Positions 20,421 through 31,860 of a DNA stretch of 64,000 nucleotides are shown one piece after another (position 1 is the first letter of the stretch; each line of letters starts with the position of its first letter). This DNA comes from Parelaphostrongylus tenuis (Eukaryota; Nematoda; Chromadorea; Rhabditida; Metastrongylidae): assembly GCA_019055375.1 (NCBI GenBank), contig JAHQIW010000616.1:310001-374000 (forward strand), read 5' to 3'. A program made the position numbers and the translations under genes. The notes under the pieces were generated by a model. It did no database searches. It saw nothing but the letters and a program-made list of their open reading frames with translations, and was not told where the DNA came from.

Positions 20421-22490
20421 TTAACATCATACCACCGCAAAAGGCAGTCAAAAATGATTTCTGACTGATTATTGCCACAAAGTGCAGATTGTTGAATAAA
20501 TGGTGATAATTACGTTACATACATTTGTCGCTTGTGTTACAGTACAAATATATGAGAAATGGTGTGATTTGGTGTGTCAGTGATTCGAGCATATTGTAGT
20601 GAAAACAAAATATAACCTCTGAAAAAGCATAGTGATGTGTTGTGGTAGGAGATAGAACCAGTGATCTTCTTCCCAATGGAAGGGCCGCGAGTGGCAGAGA
20701 GGAGTGAGATAGGCAGTGATTGCCACGCTGAGGTTAGAGTAGCAGAGTCGCAGGGGGGGAGGGGGTGGTTATGGAGCCATTCCCATGTTGGCGATGAGAG
20801 CACATGCCAGTTAGACACGCCCAGTTTGGGTCCGCGTAAATCAACCGGTTAAAGTCTTTCCTATCATAGTTTCTCTTCTGATAAATAAACTCTTTTTAGT
20901 GACGGTAGAAATCCAAATTCCATGGAAAACTGCCAGATTGTCATTGTAACGCCCTGCTATCGCCACCTACCGCATGTTAAAAACAACGTGGTTTCCAACA
21001 TGCTAAACAGTCGTTCACTATACGTCCCGTTTTCTAGGTTTTAATCTAACAGGATGCTCAATAGCAAGAAATTCTGAGATTTCTAACCCCCCGACGTTTC
21101 GATTCCTTCAATATATCCACCAAAAAAATTTGCTGAGCAATCTATTACGTAAAGGGTCTAAGCACACCATGATGTGAAAATTTGGAAAATTAAAAGGACA
21201 AAAAAAAAGATCCAAGTTGTTCAGAACGATGAAAAAGAGGACATAAAGCAGATCTTTTTTTTTTCTAGAATTTCTTCTGTAAATACGATGCATCATACCA
21301 CTTTCCATGAAGTTGGAATAAAAAAAGAGGTTGTTGAATAACACAAACTAATGAGACAACAGTGCGCCACAGTTGTTAGAGGTGTTTTATAAAACGCACG
21401 TAGTCATTGGTTAGTCAAGTTCCACGAGCCAGTCAAGTCCTCCATCTCTCCAGGTCCGGCAGTTTCGTAAGAACATTTAATAGTCATCCGCAATAACCTC
21501 CATAGAGAAAATATGCATTCAAACACCTTTTGATGTTACCATCAAAATGAGTGCATGCAGCTCCTACCGACTTAACCACGCCAAACGGTTTTTTTTTTCA
21601 CAGAATGGCTCGGAAAAAAAAATAGCGAGCTCCTCAATGTTGTTGGATAACACATGAACCCTCGAGATGGGCAATTGTGGTTCCAATGGCACTTTTGGTT
21701 CCGAGATTTGCTCTTGTCTCAGCAAATTTGTAGTTTTTCTTCACTCCTTATATGAGCCAGTCTCTTAAAGCGCTATCATAATTTTTTCTCTTTCCACGTT
21801 TCTTTTTTCTACTTCGTTACCGTTGCACTCTTCTCTCTTGCGGTTCTTTCGCTTTTTGGAACTGGACATCATCGTGCAAATTGGGGTACTAGCAAGTGTC
21901 ATCATCGACGTTGTGTAAGGAACATGTTTATATTGCTGAGTCCCTTATGCGTAATTTACTCCGAATCCCTTTCTAGTCGCTGAGAATCTTTATGCGAACA
22001 TTCTATGAGCGATGGGTAATTATTCTACATATACGACACCATACATGGAAACTTGTTCACCTTTAGGTTGCGAATCGTAATTTTTTTTTGAAAATTTTTT
22101 TTTCAAATTTTAGGGTCTAACTAGTTCACTTGTTTCGTTCCCAACAGTCTTTTGGTTTTGGAAAACTTTATGATGTAATTATCGTAAGTTTACATCTAAA
22201 GAATAAATTATTGGGAGTCCAGTGAGCTTTTCGTTTTTAATGTTTTCTCAAGATCGCTCAAATTTCACTGTATTGACCACATGACATGTATGATCCAAAA
22301 AATAATTATCAGTTCCATGATGATAAATCCTTGCACGGTGCGCCATGCTTCAGATTCGCACTGGCATTGCAGAGGTGACTATGTACAAATATAGTCTGTA
22401 CAATAATTTTTCGCAGGCTTACACTGTATATAAAATTAGTGCTGCATACTCTCAGGCATGCCTCGTACTAATCCGTCGACCGTGGAGAAA
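20421..22490. other. Intergenic, nothing recognised
   Basis: Contains long T runs (21,250; 21,590; 22,080) and no supported gene. 21,400-21,500 has weak SINE A similarity (ctccatctctccaggtccgg). Confidence 0.35.
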
Positions 22491-22494
22491 TTGA

Positions 22495-22592
22495 AAGTGC
22501 AGTTAGATCAAGGCACGCAATTGAACTAACGATCGGTCCATCTTCTATAGCGCAACACCTCTAACCGTTGTGTTACATGGGCCTAGGTTAAT
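22495..22592 (-). repeat. tRNA-like SINE head fragment
   Basis: On the minus strand, CATGTAACACAACGGTTAGA resembles a tRNA 5' half with box A, followed by a degraded T-arm region (GTTCAATTGCGTGCC). Confidence 0.4.
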
Positions 22593-22699
22593 ATTATTCT
22601 AGTGATGACAATAAGAATTTTTCTAAACATGCACTCAGATTCAATATACAAGTCTGCTTTATGCCATAACTGATCGTCAAACGCCTTCCTAATGTATGC

Positions 22700-22765
22700 G
22701 ATAAGTTTGTATTTTGAGGCATTGTAGCCACAGCGCTACTAGGCGCTCACTCTTTTCGATGTCTC
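22700..22765 (-). repeat. tRNA-like SINE head fragment
   Basis: On the minus strand, GAGCGCCTAGTAGCGCTGTG followed by GCCTCAAAATACAAA matches the head at 23.88-23.96 kb (GAGCGCGTAGTAAAGCTGTG, GCCTCGAAATACAAA). Confidence 0.45.
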
Positions 22766-22824
22766 AAGAGTTTTTTGAAAAAAAAAAAGGCTGACCATGA
22801 AAGAATGCGCTTTCTTTCCCTGTG

Positions 22825-23060
22825 TAGAGCAGTGATCACATACATGGTCACATGGTTCGATCCTGCGCTACAATTTAACTGGTCTCTATCTGAGCAATGT
22901 CTAGAAAGAGCACCTCACGTATCTGGAATGACTGAAAAACGCTGATTTGATACATCAGTAGGCTCAACTTGTCCTTGAATCAGATGGAACGACATTCAAC
23001 AATTTCAATGTGACTCATGGAGTTAAATTCATAACGATTCTCTGTGAGGTTGATTAATTT
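22825..23060 (+). repeat. tRNA-derived SINE, family A-like, decayed
   Basis: The head GTGTAGAGCAGTGATCAC, box B ATGGTTCGATCCTGCGC, and body blocks cagtaggctcaacttgtcc and TGATTTGATACATCAG match the order of family A. Confidence 0.5.
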
Positions 23061-23875
23061 ATAATGTATTGTTATCTTTGACCTCTTGCTTACACAGTTC
23101 CATTCTAAAATTTGAAGTTCACGTAGATGCCACTTGCTTTATCATTGACTAAAAAGTACGCAGGAGACGGATTGGGCCCCTACATCAAGTATGCAAAAGC
23201 CTACTTCCAAATAGTGTAATATGCTGCAGCAAACTCATAAGATCATTGCACACTACTCGCATATTTTTTTGCAAAAGGCAAAAAACCAAAAGGTTTCGTG
23301 GAAAAATACAAGTTTTGGTTCTGATCATATATATCATAATTGATTGGATATCACTTGGGAAGGGTAAATTTACTACAAGTTATTACCCATTAGCAATCGT
23401 TATTTTTCCTTCTCTTCATGAGCAGTGTGACTCAGTTCTCGACTTCCTCAGATTTTTTCGTGATTTCGTCAATTTTTTTCAGACAACTTACTCATTTTAT
23501 ATAATGTTTACAGTAGCAATGGGGAACGAAAACTACAAATTCGACTTCTACAGCTTGTCACCTCCGGCAGATTTTGCTGGCGTACTTTCTCTTTCAATCT
23601 TTTATATAGTTTCGTCAGATTTTTGGCGTTGTGCCGTTTATGAAATAAGGGGTAGATATCTAATTTTTTTGAGTTTTTCCCAAAGTATATTTAATAAAAA
23701 TCATAGCTGAGTAATCGCTTAGGGATGAACCATACATGCAACTACATTCTTAGCATCATGAAATGCTGTTGAATATCAATTACTCCATAAATGAAATCGA
23801 GTATTTGATTTGTCAGTTCAATATTTCTGTTCTTACAGAGAGGAGTCTGACAAAAATTTGTTGATACAGGCTTGG

Positions 23876-23962
23876 TTGTACCAGAGCGCGAGATCGAACC
23901 ATCGACCACGTTTGTATTTCGAGGCATCTGAAGCCACAGCTTTACTACGCGCTCATTTTTTT
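23876..23962 (-). repeat. tRNA-like SINE head
   Basis: On the minus strand the head starts GAGCGCGTAGTAAAGCTGTG and ends in a good box B, GATGGTTCGATCTCGCGC, the same T-arm as family A. Confidence 0.55.
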
Positions 23963-23964
23963 TT

Positions 23965-24860
23965 TCGTTGTTTCGAGAGTTTACTGAAAAAGAGCCAAGC
24001 ACATATAAATGTGACTTATTTATCTTTCAACATATGCCGTGGATAATCAGAATTTTTCCAAAACATGTACATCAGTATGTTAACAATGCAAATCAATAGC
24101 TCTTTTTTAGAAGATAATGCCCTTCATTATTCAGCACATCAATGGGAGTGACAAGCTGTAAAAATCGTATTTGTAGATTCGTTCCCTACTACTAAACTGT
24201 TCCACCCATTGCGTTGTTCAAGAAAAATGTACTGTGTTGACTGAAAACCTAATCATGAACTCTGAATATTATCTGTAGCTGGAGGTATCATTTTTATATA
24301 CTTCTATGATTTTAGGTTCTCAAGGGTTATGAAAAGAAAGGCGCATTGTACTTTATGAGCTTGAAATCACTGACCATCGCTTTTGTCGCAAGTGCAATGC
24401 TTAGAGGATAATTTAGCAATGGTTAGATATGGTCTACAGCACACTGTAATCTGAAGTTCGATGCTGTCTTCAAGGCTAGCATGTTTTTCGTCTCTCCGAT
24501 GCCGTCAAGATTGCAAGACTTGTCTAGTAGGATAATAACACCTCAATGCACATTATTAGTCCTACTAATCAATGTTTATGGTACGTCTTCAGTCACATAC
24601 GGCGGCACTATGAATAGAATTTCTCTTGTAAACCTTTGCTACACGCTTAGTTAACAGAAAAAATGAAGCTACTAATAAAGTCGAGTGGTGCATCGTTACA
24701 GGATTAGTCAGTGTCGAAAGTATTACGTTTTCACTCTCTATAATGATATAGTCAACAAAAGCTGACCAACTCGAAAGACCGACTTTCTTGAAACCTCGCC
24801 ATGTCAAGAACATAAAACTTTGAAAATGAGAAGAAATATTTAGAAGACTAATCTTCATTC
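23965..24860. other. Intergenic, nothing recognised
   Basis: AT-rich, no supported feature. Confidence 0.35.
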
Positions 24861-24937
24861 AGAGCTTCACGGGATTGGTATCTTTTTCCCAATCGATTGT
24901 TTTTCTTTCCGGTCGATGGGTTTTCTCGGTTGCTAGT

Positions 24938-24973
24938 GGCTGGAGTTTCGGCTAATACGCCTTCTTCAGAACC
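24938..24973 (-). ncRNA. Hammerhead-like motif 2, defective cleavage site
   Basis: Minus strand: GGTT, CTGAAGA, extra A, stem II GGC/GCC, GAAAC, then TCC where GTC is expected, then AGCC. Stem I pairs through one G-U. The changed cleavage triplet should prevent self-cleavage. Confidence 0.45.
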
Positions 24974-25066
24974 GTGCAATTTAGTCTAGACATTCCCTTT
25001 TTTTTTCTTTCCTTTTTTTCTCCCTAGATTTACTCCTTAGAAAAAGTTTCCTAGACTAGATTGCAC

Positions 25067-25109
25067 GGCTCTGAAGAAGGCGTATTTGGTATTTGCCAAA
25101 ACGTCAGCC
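25067..25109 (+). ncRNA. Hammerhead-like motif 3, defective core
   Basis: GGCT, CTGAAGA, extra A, stem II GGC/GCC with an enlarged loop, then AAAAC in place of GAAAC, GTC, AGCC. Loss of the conserved G (G12) should abolish activity. Stem I is intact. Confidence 0.45.
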
Positions 25110-25189
25110 ACTAGCAAGCGAGAAAACCTATCGACCGGAAAGAATAACAATTGGTTGGGAAAAAGATACCAACCACGTGAAGCTTTGAA

Positions 25190-27600
25190 TAAAGATTACT
25201 TTTCTAAACTTTTCTTCTCATTTTCAAAGAAGCAGACCAATAATCAACGTTGCGCGCGAGCTACTTCTGGAAAGACGATGACAGAAAAGAAACTGTTTCA
25301 CTCTGCTAAGACTTTCAAGATTCAATAAACACTTTCCTACGAACTCGTTCTGCCTTGCGTGAAAAAAACTAATGAATGCAACGCATTAGTAACTCGTTGA
25401 AATAAGAAATTATTATATCACGAGCGCTGTTGGAAGTACATTGGTGTGAAGAATGCAGAGTGGTTCTTCAAGAATATGAATGTCCACAAAAGTTGCAGAG
25501 ACCGTAATGCGTCAATGATTGAATCACTTCTGTCACAGTTGACGGTGTTTTTCAACGTTTGATCTTTGTGCATGCAATCATAATTAGTAAGTAGTTTATT
25601 CTTTTTGATAAGTTGTTGGCGAAGACTACGACGATTTGGAATCTCCATGTCATTCCTGTTTGAATTTTCACAGTGATATTGCTTTTGTCCTCTGAAAGTT
25701 CTTACTAAAGATTAAACATTTTCCGATGTTGTTCCTATGAGCCTATTTACGAACAACCCTTTTATGATGGTCGGTCCATGCTACTGCAATCTCTTCTTCC
25801 TCTCTATAGTAGAATGAAGTGCCTAAATAATGAATTTAGTCCTTATCTCTTCATAATTTGTATAAAATTTTTAGGCTCAAGTCTTTTTTACACTCTCTTC
25901 CTGCTTGATTCACTCTTATTTTCATTTCTGGAAAACTTGCGCGTGTTTAGATTTGGTTTGCAACGCGAAAATTTATTTCCCCATAAAGAAACAAATTTCT
26001 CATTTAGGCTGAAGGATTTATTAGGTCGTAATATATCTTTGGCCAATTTTAGTTTTCACTGTGATTTTGTTTTAGATCTACTAAATGAATTGGCTGATTC
26101 TGATCTGAGCTCATGTACTGGATTATAACAAGTGAAAGAGTTGTGAAAACGCATGTGTCGATATAGTTAGAGGAGCGCAACAAAATAAAACTTGGTCCGA
26201 ATCCCTTTTTGAGTTGACCAATTCTTCCGTCTTTTCGGGTTTGCTAAATTAATGCCAGATTTCTTCTGAAGAATAACAACACCAATTTGATTCCTTAATT
26301 GTATGAAAGTTTCTGTGTAAGCCAGAAATGCAAAGAGTAACTATTATGGTACTGCGAATAGAATTGAACTAATTGCATAGATAAGGAGTCGGTTAATGAA
26401 CTCTATACGATGAATTCCATACTTTATTCGTCAGCATATTCGTTATCTGTAATTTTCTAGTGTTACTGAGCTACAGAACTTACAACAGAAGGCTGTTTAA
26501 CCTGCACTAGGCTCTTACACCTAATTGGTTGGTGCGACTATAGAGAGGCACCGCGTCCAATTGTCAAGAATGATCATCGCCTGCCAATGTAGTTTTACAC
26601 TATTATCTCACTTCAAGCAAAAGACGATAAGAAAAGAGTTTAGATTAGATATATTACACTGGTTATTTTATGCTTTTCTGGTAAGTCTTACCTTAGAGAG
26701 CCAAGCGTGGTTAACGTGTCTACTGCGGGCTAACGTCTCATTGAACTGTCTGTTGTAAGTCAAAGCAGACTCATAAAGGAACTCCATATGAAAGTAAAGT
26801 AAATTCATAGGAAGTGTAACGAACATCACGCGAGCTGATCAATCATTCATGGATTGGCCACTCGTTCGACTACATTTGTAGCATTTGAAGGCTACGGAAT
26901 GCATATTTTCCCTGTACTATCATTTTTGGGTGTGCTGATGTATCAAAGTCATTGGGCGTATCCTCTTGGTGTCTAGTTCCAGTTTGTTCGGTATGCAAGG
27001 TTTATTTGGCCTAGCTACGATATACAGCCAAGGACTGTGTGTATACTGAGATGTATCACCAAGCAGTGAGTTACGCAAACCCATAGCGCTAAACAGAAAG
27101 AATCTCATGTGGCCACAACACTACTGCACAGGAATTTCGCGTTCTACCAGTACATCAAATGATTATTTTCATCTTTCTAGATAGAACTATTGAGATATGT
27201 CGACCCTGGAGACATGAATAGCTTGACTAACGAATTTTTCTTTGAATCATAGACCATCTTAATTTTGTAAAACACCCGCAACCAACAAGCACCCTAATAT
27301 GAGTTACTACCTACAACAGCACACCAGCTCGTTAGCCTTAATACGAAATAGTGAAATTGATGCGATATGTTCAAATTCTAAACTGTCCCCTCTGTCAAGC
27401 ATTTCACTGTTTACTATTTCTTTCCTCAATAAACATGAGGCTGTTTATAGAACATTTTATCATTTTCAACAGCAGACATTTCGACTGTTTCAATTTCTTC
27501 AAAGTTTGGCGAAATTAAATTTGCAGACAACCTACTCAGCCTAACTAGTTCATAACAAGTCTAAACGAGACCTATTATAAAATGCTAAAAAATAATTCAA
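25190..27600. other. Intergenic, nothing recognised
   Basis: Short AT-rich ORFs only, including 116 codons at 25,778-26,128 made almost wholly of Phe, Leu and Ser. No convincing exon. Confidence 0.35.
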
Positions 27601-27608
27601 TATGTGCA

Positions 27609-27860
27609 CCGAGGTAGCGCAGTGATCAGAAAGTAAAGTGCTGGTCAATCACCATTCCTATTACTCCTGCAACTAATCAAGGAATGCTTTGGTGAGATCC
27701 TTAGCTTAGCTGCCTACAGGATTGCAAGAAGAACTGTCCCGACTAGCATTCTAAGACATTCAAATAGGAGGCGAATTGCTGAGGCAGCACCCCAAGCAAC
27801 TGTGAAATGTTCGAACCCCTTTGTGGAGAATTCGACGATACGAATGAAGGGAGTAAGTAC
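27609..27860 (+). repeat. tRNA-like SINE, decayed
   Basis: The head ACCGAGGTAGCGCAGTGATC carries a box A. Body similarity to family A is weak, and a second box B-like GTTCGAACCCC lies near 27,810. Confidence 0.35.
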
Positions 27861-28227
27861 TGAAATCCGCACTATATATTGTAATGACGATCTTGTAAAA
27901 TAAAGCAGTAATAATACATAGTAATGACAGTCGTTTCACGTAATAAGTCCTTTGATTCCCACAATGATCTGTATTAACTGTTTTCCTAAAAGACCGATTT
28001 TTTCTGTATGAGGTAACTATGATCTCAGTGCAAATCAGGATGCAGTCTACGCAGAAATTTCGAGCTCAGATACAATAATTATTGTCGGTGGATGGCCTTG
28101 TAGTGTCATTTTGGTGCCACTGAATTACATCGTTGTCGTGAAGACAGCGTGTTTTGTGAAAGACATTCCACAAGTATTATGAATTTCTCTAGCCTCTCAG
28201 ATATTGCATTTGGTTCTACTATAAATT

Positions 28228-28277
28228 TATTCTTGTATTACTTGTATTACTTGTATTATTTGCATTACTTGTATTAT
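28228..28277. repeat. Minisatellite, 9-bp unit TTGTATTAC, about five copies
   Basis: Runs TTGTATTAC, TTGTATTAC, TTGTATTAT, TTGCATTAC, TTGTATTAT. Confidence 0.8.
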
Positions 28278-28544
28278 CAAAGTAAGTTCAGATTGTCGTT
28301 TTCATCTCCATGCCTCTAAAATTTTAATCTATACTATACAATTACTGATCTAAGATTCTTCTTTGATAAATATCCTTTATCGATAAAGTATGATCATTGT
28401 ACAATTATACCTATAAATATGCTGCCTGAGGGTACGCTCCAAATAGGAAATTCTTGCAAATAAGTGAGCTACGATATAAATCCTTTTCGCTTGAAGTAGT
28501 TTTCATAAAGATAACTTTTCCAACCTCGATTGTGTCAGTTTCAG

Positions 28545-28702
28545 TCTACAAACCTGAGGAATTCTCAATAAAGGCTCTGAGAAATGAGCAGAAATTAGAG
28601 CATAAGGTGACATCGAATCATAGCGATAGTCCAACTGAGATGGCTTCCTCGAATGTTCAAAAGGAAAATAAAAGACATGTTCGACTGCGTATTCTCATTA
28701 AT
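28545..28702 (+). CDS. Candidate internal exon, unknown product
   Basis: The acceptor GTCAGTTTCAG and donor AAT|GTGAGT bracket 158 bp open in only one frame. It reads YKPEEFSIKALRNEQKLEHK, then VTSNHSDSPTEMASSNVQKE, then NKRHVRLRILIN. It is hydrophilic with normal codon use. It ends in phase 0. No partner exon with matching phase was found nearby, so its gene is unresolved. An acceptor seven bases upstream (TGTGTCAG) is also possible. Confidence 0.45.
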
Positions 28703-28756
28703 GTGAGTTAATTTATGCTCTCCTCCCAAGTTTTTGATAAAGAAAAAAAGTGATCC

Positions 28757-29040
28757 TCGAAATTACAGTATTTTCACTGCTTTTTTCGCAGTGTTATTAT
28801 GTTCCTATATAACTAAGAGAATTGAGTGGTGAACAAAAACACGGCCTCAGCTGGGACTCGAACCCACGTTTCATCCTATCCGGGGACGCGTGCTCTACCA
28901 CTACACCACTGAGGCACATTTGCCCAGCCACTCATTCTTCTACATCTCAATGTTAGCTATCAGCCACCACCTTTAGCAGGTTTGGTCGGGTATGCGATTT
29001 CGCTTTATAAACCCAGTTGAGCTGATAGCTATTCTAATTA
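28757..29040 (-). repeat. tRNA-like repeat, module B (copy B2)
   Basis: The tRNA-like core is on the minus strand at 28,844-28,915: GCCTCAG...CTGAGGC, box A GTGTAGTGGTAGAGC, box B GGGTTCGAGTCCC. It is the best preserved core of the family and folds into a cloverleaf-like form; the anticodon-loop position reads GGA, with C where tRNAs have U33. Flanks: GAATTGAGTGGTGAACAAAA on one side, TTTGCCCAGCCACTCATTC on the other, then CGACCAAACCTGCTAAAGG (minus) and the hairpin CACTGC/GCAGTG at 28,777-28,795. Confidence 0.8.
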
Positions 29041-29045
29041 CTAAT

Positions 29046-29133
29046 ACTTCGAAATTACAGTATTTTCACTGCTTTTTTCGCAGTGTTATTATGTTCTTAT
29101 ATAACTAAGAGAATTGAGTGGTGAACAAAAACA
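29046..29133 (-). repeat. Partial second module B unit, direct duplicate of the left flank of B2
   Basis: This repeats 28,757-28,841 almost perfectly (CGAAATTACAGTATTTTCAC through GTGGTGAACAAAAAC), then breaks off just before the tRNA-like core would start. Confidence 0.75.
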
Positions 29134-29481
29134 TGAACAGTGTTATTATGTTCTTTTTAGTTATATAAAAAAATGATCACCAGAAAAAAACGAGAAAAAA
29201 TGGTGAAACCTAGTTTTAATAGAGTGATAGTCCATATTTCTTGCTTTGTCAACTGCATAGGCTGCCGGTCCATTGACTTAATACTCACTCGACTGGCCTC
29301 AGTAGTGCCCATTTGCTGTGGTTGAATGACTTAGTAATTGACAGAGTTTGCTCAGTAAGGATTCATAAAAAATGAGATACTCTTTGTCTGATGTTCTTGC
29401 AAAAGTTCAATCATATGGTGATCATCGCTATAACAATCTCATAGTGATATTTAGAACAATTAAATATTTTCTCAATTTCCT

Positions 29482-29727
29482 CTAATTGCGCCACACTCTG
29501 AAATTTATATTTTGCCGTTCACTAGAATAAATTTGTGCTCTATCACTAGAGGACTTTTTTCTTGTTGACATAAATTCATTATCAGCCTCTATAAAAAGCC
29601 GCAAAAATGTTAGGAATTTTTCTCTATCGTCTAGTACGAAGTCCAGTAATGTTTTTAATATAAATGGCACTGCATGGGAGACGTTACTGTCATTTAATCT
29701 AAGGGCATCAAAAACTATTAATATCAC
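29482..29727 (-). CDS. AT-rich ORF, 81 codons, unknown
   Basis: Reads FDALRLNDSNVSHAVPFILK, then LLDFVLDDREKFLTFLRLFI, then EADNEFMSTRKKSSSDRAQI. Composition is protein-like despite AT richness, but there is no splice signal or recognised domain. It may be a fragment of a mobile-element gene. Confidence 0.25.
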   Translation of the reverse strand: MILIVFDALRLNDSNVSHAVPFILKTLLDFVLDDREKFLTFLRLFIEADNEFMSTRKKSSSDRAQIYSSERQNINFRVWRN

Positions 29728-29869
29728 TCAATACTTCAAGATACGAGTCCGATACAGATTGTTGATTATAGGTTTACGAATTTTCTTATCAAAATCCGTT
29801 TTCATATCCACTGCGCTGATCCCAACACCTGCTCTATTCATCTCAGTTTAGCAGACTTATCACTCCTGA

Positions 29870-30120
29870 TTTGAGGATTTTTATTTTTCTTATGAATGCC
29901 GTTGGATTCTGGTCCAGACGATTCTCTTTCTTCAGGTCTCTGGATAGTTGCGGTAGAGCGTTCTCACTGAAGCTTACGGAAGCGATCTATTTCCAGACGA
30001 GTCTGGTATCAGTTTCCGACCCCAAAAGAATGAGAGTTTTGTTGAAGCCATTGCGGTGTCGAGCCCACAGTGTTCGTGATTACCATCGTCACTACCACTA
30101 CTCATTGGTTTGCGAATAAA
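29870..30120 (-). pseudogene. Degenerate copy of a repeated coding-like sequence (family E, copy 1)
   Basis: Minus-strand sequence resembles 37,803-38,110. Shared blocks are AATGCCGTTG with CTGGTC and AGA nearby, and CCAGACTCGTCTG against CCAGACTTTCCTG. The frame is broken by stops here. Part of this stretch also resembles the SINE A body (GTCTGGTATCAGTTTCCGAC), so the relationship needs an alignment. Confidence 0.3.
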
Positions 30121-30330
30121 GCAAAAAAATTGCTCTCTAAGTTGATACCTAAATTTGCCACAGAATTTCATACCTTGCAATTTTATAATGTCTGATGAGA
30201 AAGATACCTTTCAAAATCAGGTCATTTTGTCATGTGGGCTACACTGGCGAAAATCAGGAAAATCATTTGCTTATCTCAGGCTCCCTATTTTCACAGAATT
30301 CAAGGCACATAAGTGAGGATAGATGGTTCG

Positions 30331-31412
30331 TCATAAGAATTCTTGTATGCCCTCTAAATTTTCCTTCAACTGCGATTTTGCTGAAGCTAACTTTTTCTTA
30401 CACCCGATTTTAAGATAGCTATAACGAGGACTCAGTTTATACCACAGACAACTAGCGACTTTTTTTAATTCGCGGAGATACTTGACACCCTGCTTGTCGA
30501 CCTTGCAGGATGTTACATAACAGGCGTTCAGAGTTAGCTGGACATCTTGAACAAATAATGTAGACTGCAATTCTCTGATCAAGAGATAGCGGTGAAGTAG
30601 CGTGCCATTAGGTAAAGGTGCTGCAAAACTAGACCGATTCTAAGCTGCTCAGCTAATTTGTTTGTTCAGTCTTGTATATTTTACTCAAACCAATATCACA
30701 AATCAGTGTGCCTACTCTATCAACTTCTTGCACTCGATTTGTTTCCTCGCACTCATCCTCCGCAAAGATGTTTAAACATTCTCTTAATACAACGACTGTT
30801 GCTTGATGACTTCGTCTTTTTTATGATTGTCATCGAATACTAGTCGAGACAATTATCCTTGCAATCGATCGTGAAGGTAGCCAAGTTGAGGCATTCTCTA
30901 AGGGGATCGCAAATTTATTGCAAGAGTGTTCGAAAGGTGGATCCGAACTAGCGCCTTGCTTACTATCTCGTTTGCTGATATATCGTATCCTTAACAAACT
31001 GCGCTATGTTTTCTATTCGTCAAGCGTAAGAGTCCTAGCCTTTAGTTGACTCGCACGGATCACATTGTTAACAACGACTTTAATTGTTCAACCTATTATC
31101 AATTCAACGACCGCCGAATAATCAAAGGCATTGAGTTTCGGTGACAGCGGGAGTTGAAACGGAGATAGCAGCGATCGTTATTGGCGCCTCATTTCATTGC
31201 ATTGGACTGATTTCGTGATTTCTAACACACATTATATGAAGCTTCAATTGAAAAACAGTACTTCAGCAGCAATGATGGCTTTGTTTCTGATCCGGAAATT
31301 CTGCTCTACTTGTGCAATAGTTCTTTTCTACCAACAATTCCCCGGTTTGCTATTCTCACCTGTACTTCAGACGTATAGCGCTAGCGGTGTTATCCCACTC
31401 ATCGAGGGTCAT
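30331..31412 (-). CDS. Candidate two-exon gene, unknown product
   Basis: Exon 1 (31412-31360) starts MTLDEWDNTASAIRLKY and ends in phase 2 at the donor TACAG|GTGAGA. Exon 2 (30574-30331) follows CTTGATCAG, restores the split Arg codon, and reads ELQSTLFVQDVQLTLNACYV, then TSCKVDKQGVKYLRELKK. It then turns more basic to a stop (CKKKLASAKSQLKENLEG, IQEFL). Codon use in the first half of exon 2 is rich in C- and G-ending codons and clearly coding-like. The protein would be about 98 residues, small, with no signal peptide. The true 3' end may use a donor inside exon 2. The intron is about 785 bp. I do not recognise the family. Confidence 0.45.
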
Positions 31413-31594
31413 AGTTTCTTCTTTGGGAATTGAACGACGAAGTGAAGTTATTTCCTTCGGTAATTACTGCTATTACACAGAAAAAATACATCGAAATTCA
31501 TAAAATAGAAAACTATTCTTCATGTTTGGATATATCTCTACCAACTATCACACCAAAGCGGTAAATAAGAAGAATGCTGTTTGATCATCCATTA

Positions 31595-31860
31595 TGCAAT
31601 ATCTGTCAGCGTGACGGGGTTCAATATCAAAATCGACTACCTCGGCAAAACCGTTGACGGTTGGCTGCTGACAGATAAATGTGTTATAGCTTAAAAAGAG
31701 TGGTGGCAAACGCGCGTCGATAGTGCAACGGGTTAAAGCACGCGCTCCTGGAAAGTGTGAAATACGGGTTCGAATTCCGACCTGACGTGAACGTTTTGCA
31801 CATCATCATTGAGTATATCTATAACATCACGCCACCATTAAAAGCAATTAAATCAAAGGG
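31595..31860 (+). repeat. tRNA-like repeat, module C (copy C3)
   Basis: Core 31,714-31,787: GCGTCGA, box A TAGTGCAACGGGTTAAAGC, box B CGGGTTCGAATTCC, end CTGACGT. It is preceded by a body shared with 51.42-51.54 kb (GTGACGGGGTTCAAT, CCGTTGACGGTTGGC, CTGACAGATAAATG). It is followed by the module C flank GTTTTGCACATCA and the end ATAACATCACGCCACCATTA. Confidence 0.75.

Larger units (their letters stand above)
24863..25185. mobile_element. Foldback element with about 135-bp inverted arms
   Basis: The left arm (24,863-25,000) and right arm (about 25,050-25,185) are imperfect reverse complements. Shared blocks include AGCTTCACG, GGTATCTTTTTCCCAA, TTCTTTCCGGTCGATRGG, TTTTCTCG, GCTAGTGGCTG and CGTGCAATYTAGTCTAG. 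The spacer is T-rich. Each arm carries one hammerhead-like motif, so the two motifs face each other. Confidence 0.75.

Noticed and set aside
23246..23710. 154-codon ORF on the plus strand
   Set aside because: Phe/Ile/Tyr-rich AT-driven composition, no domain, no good splice or start context. Probably chance.
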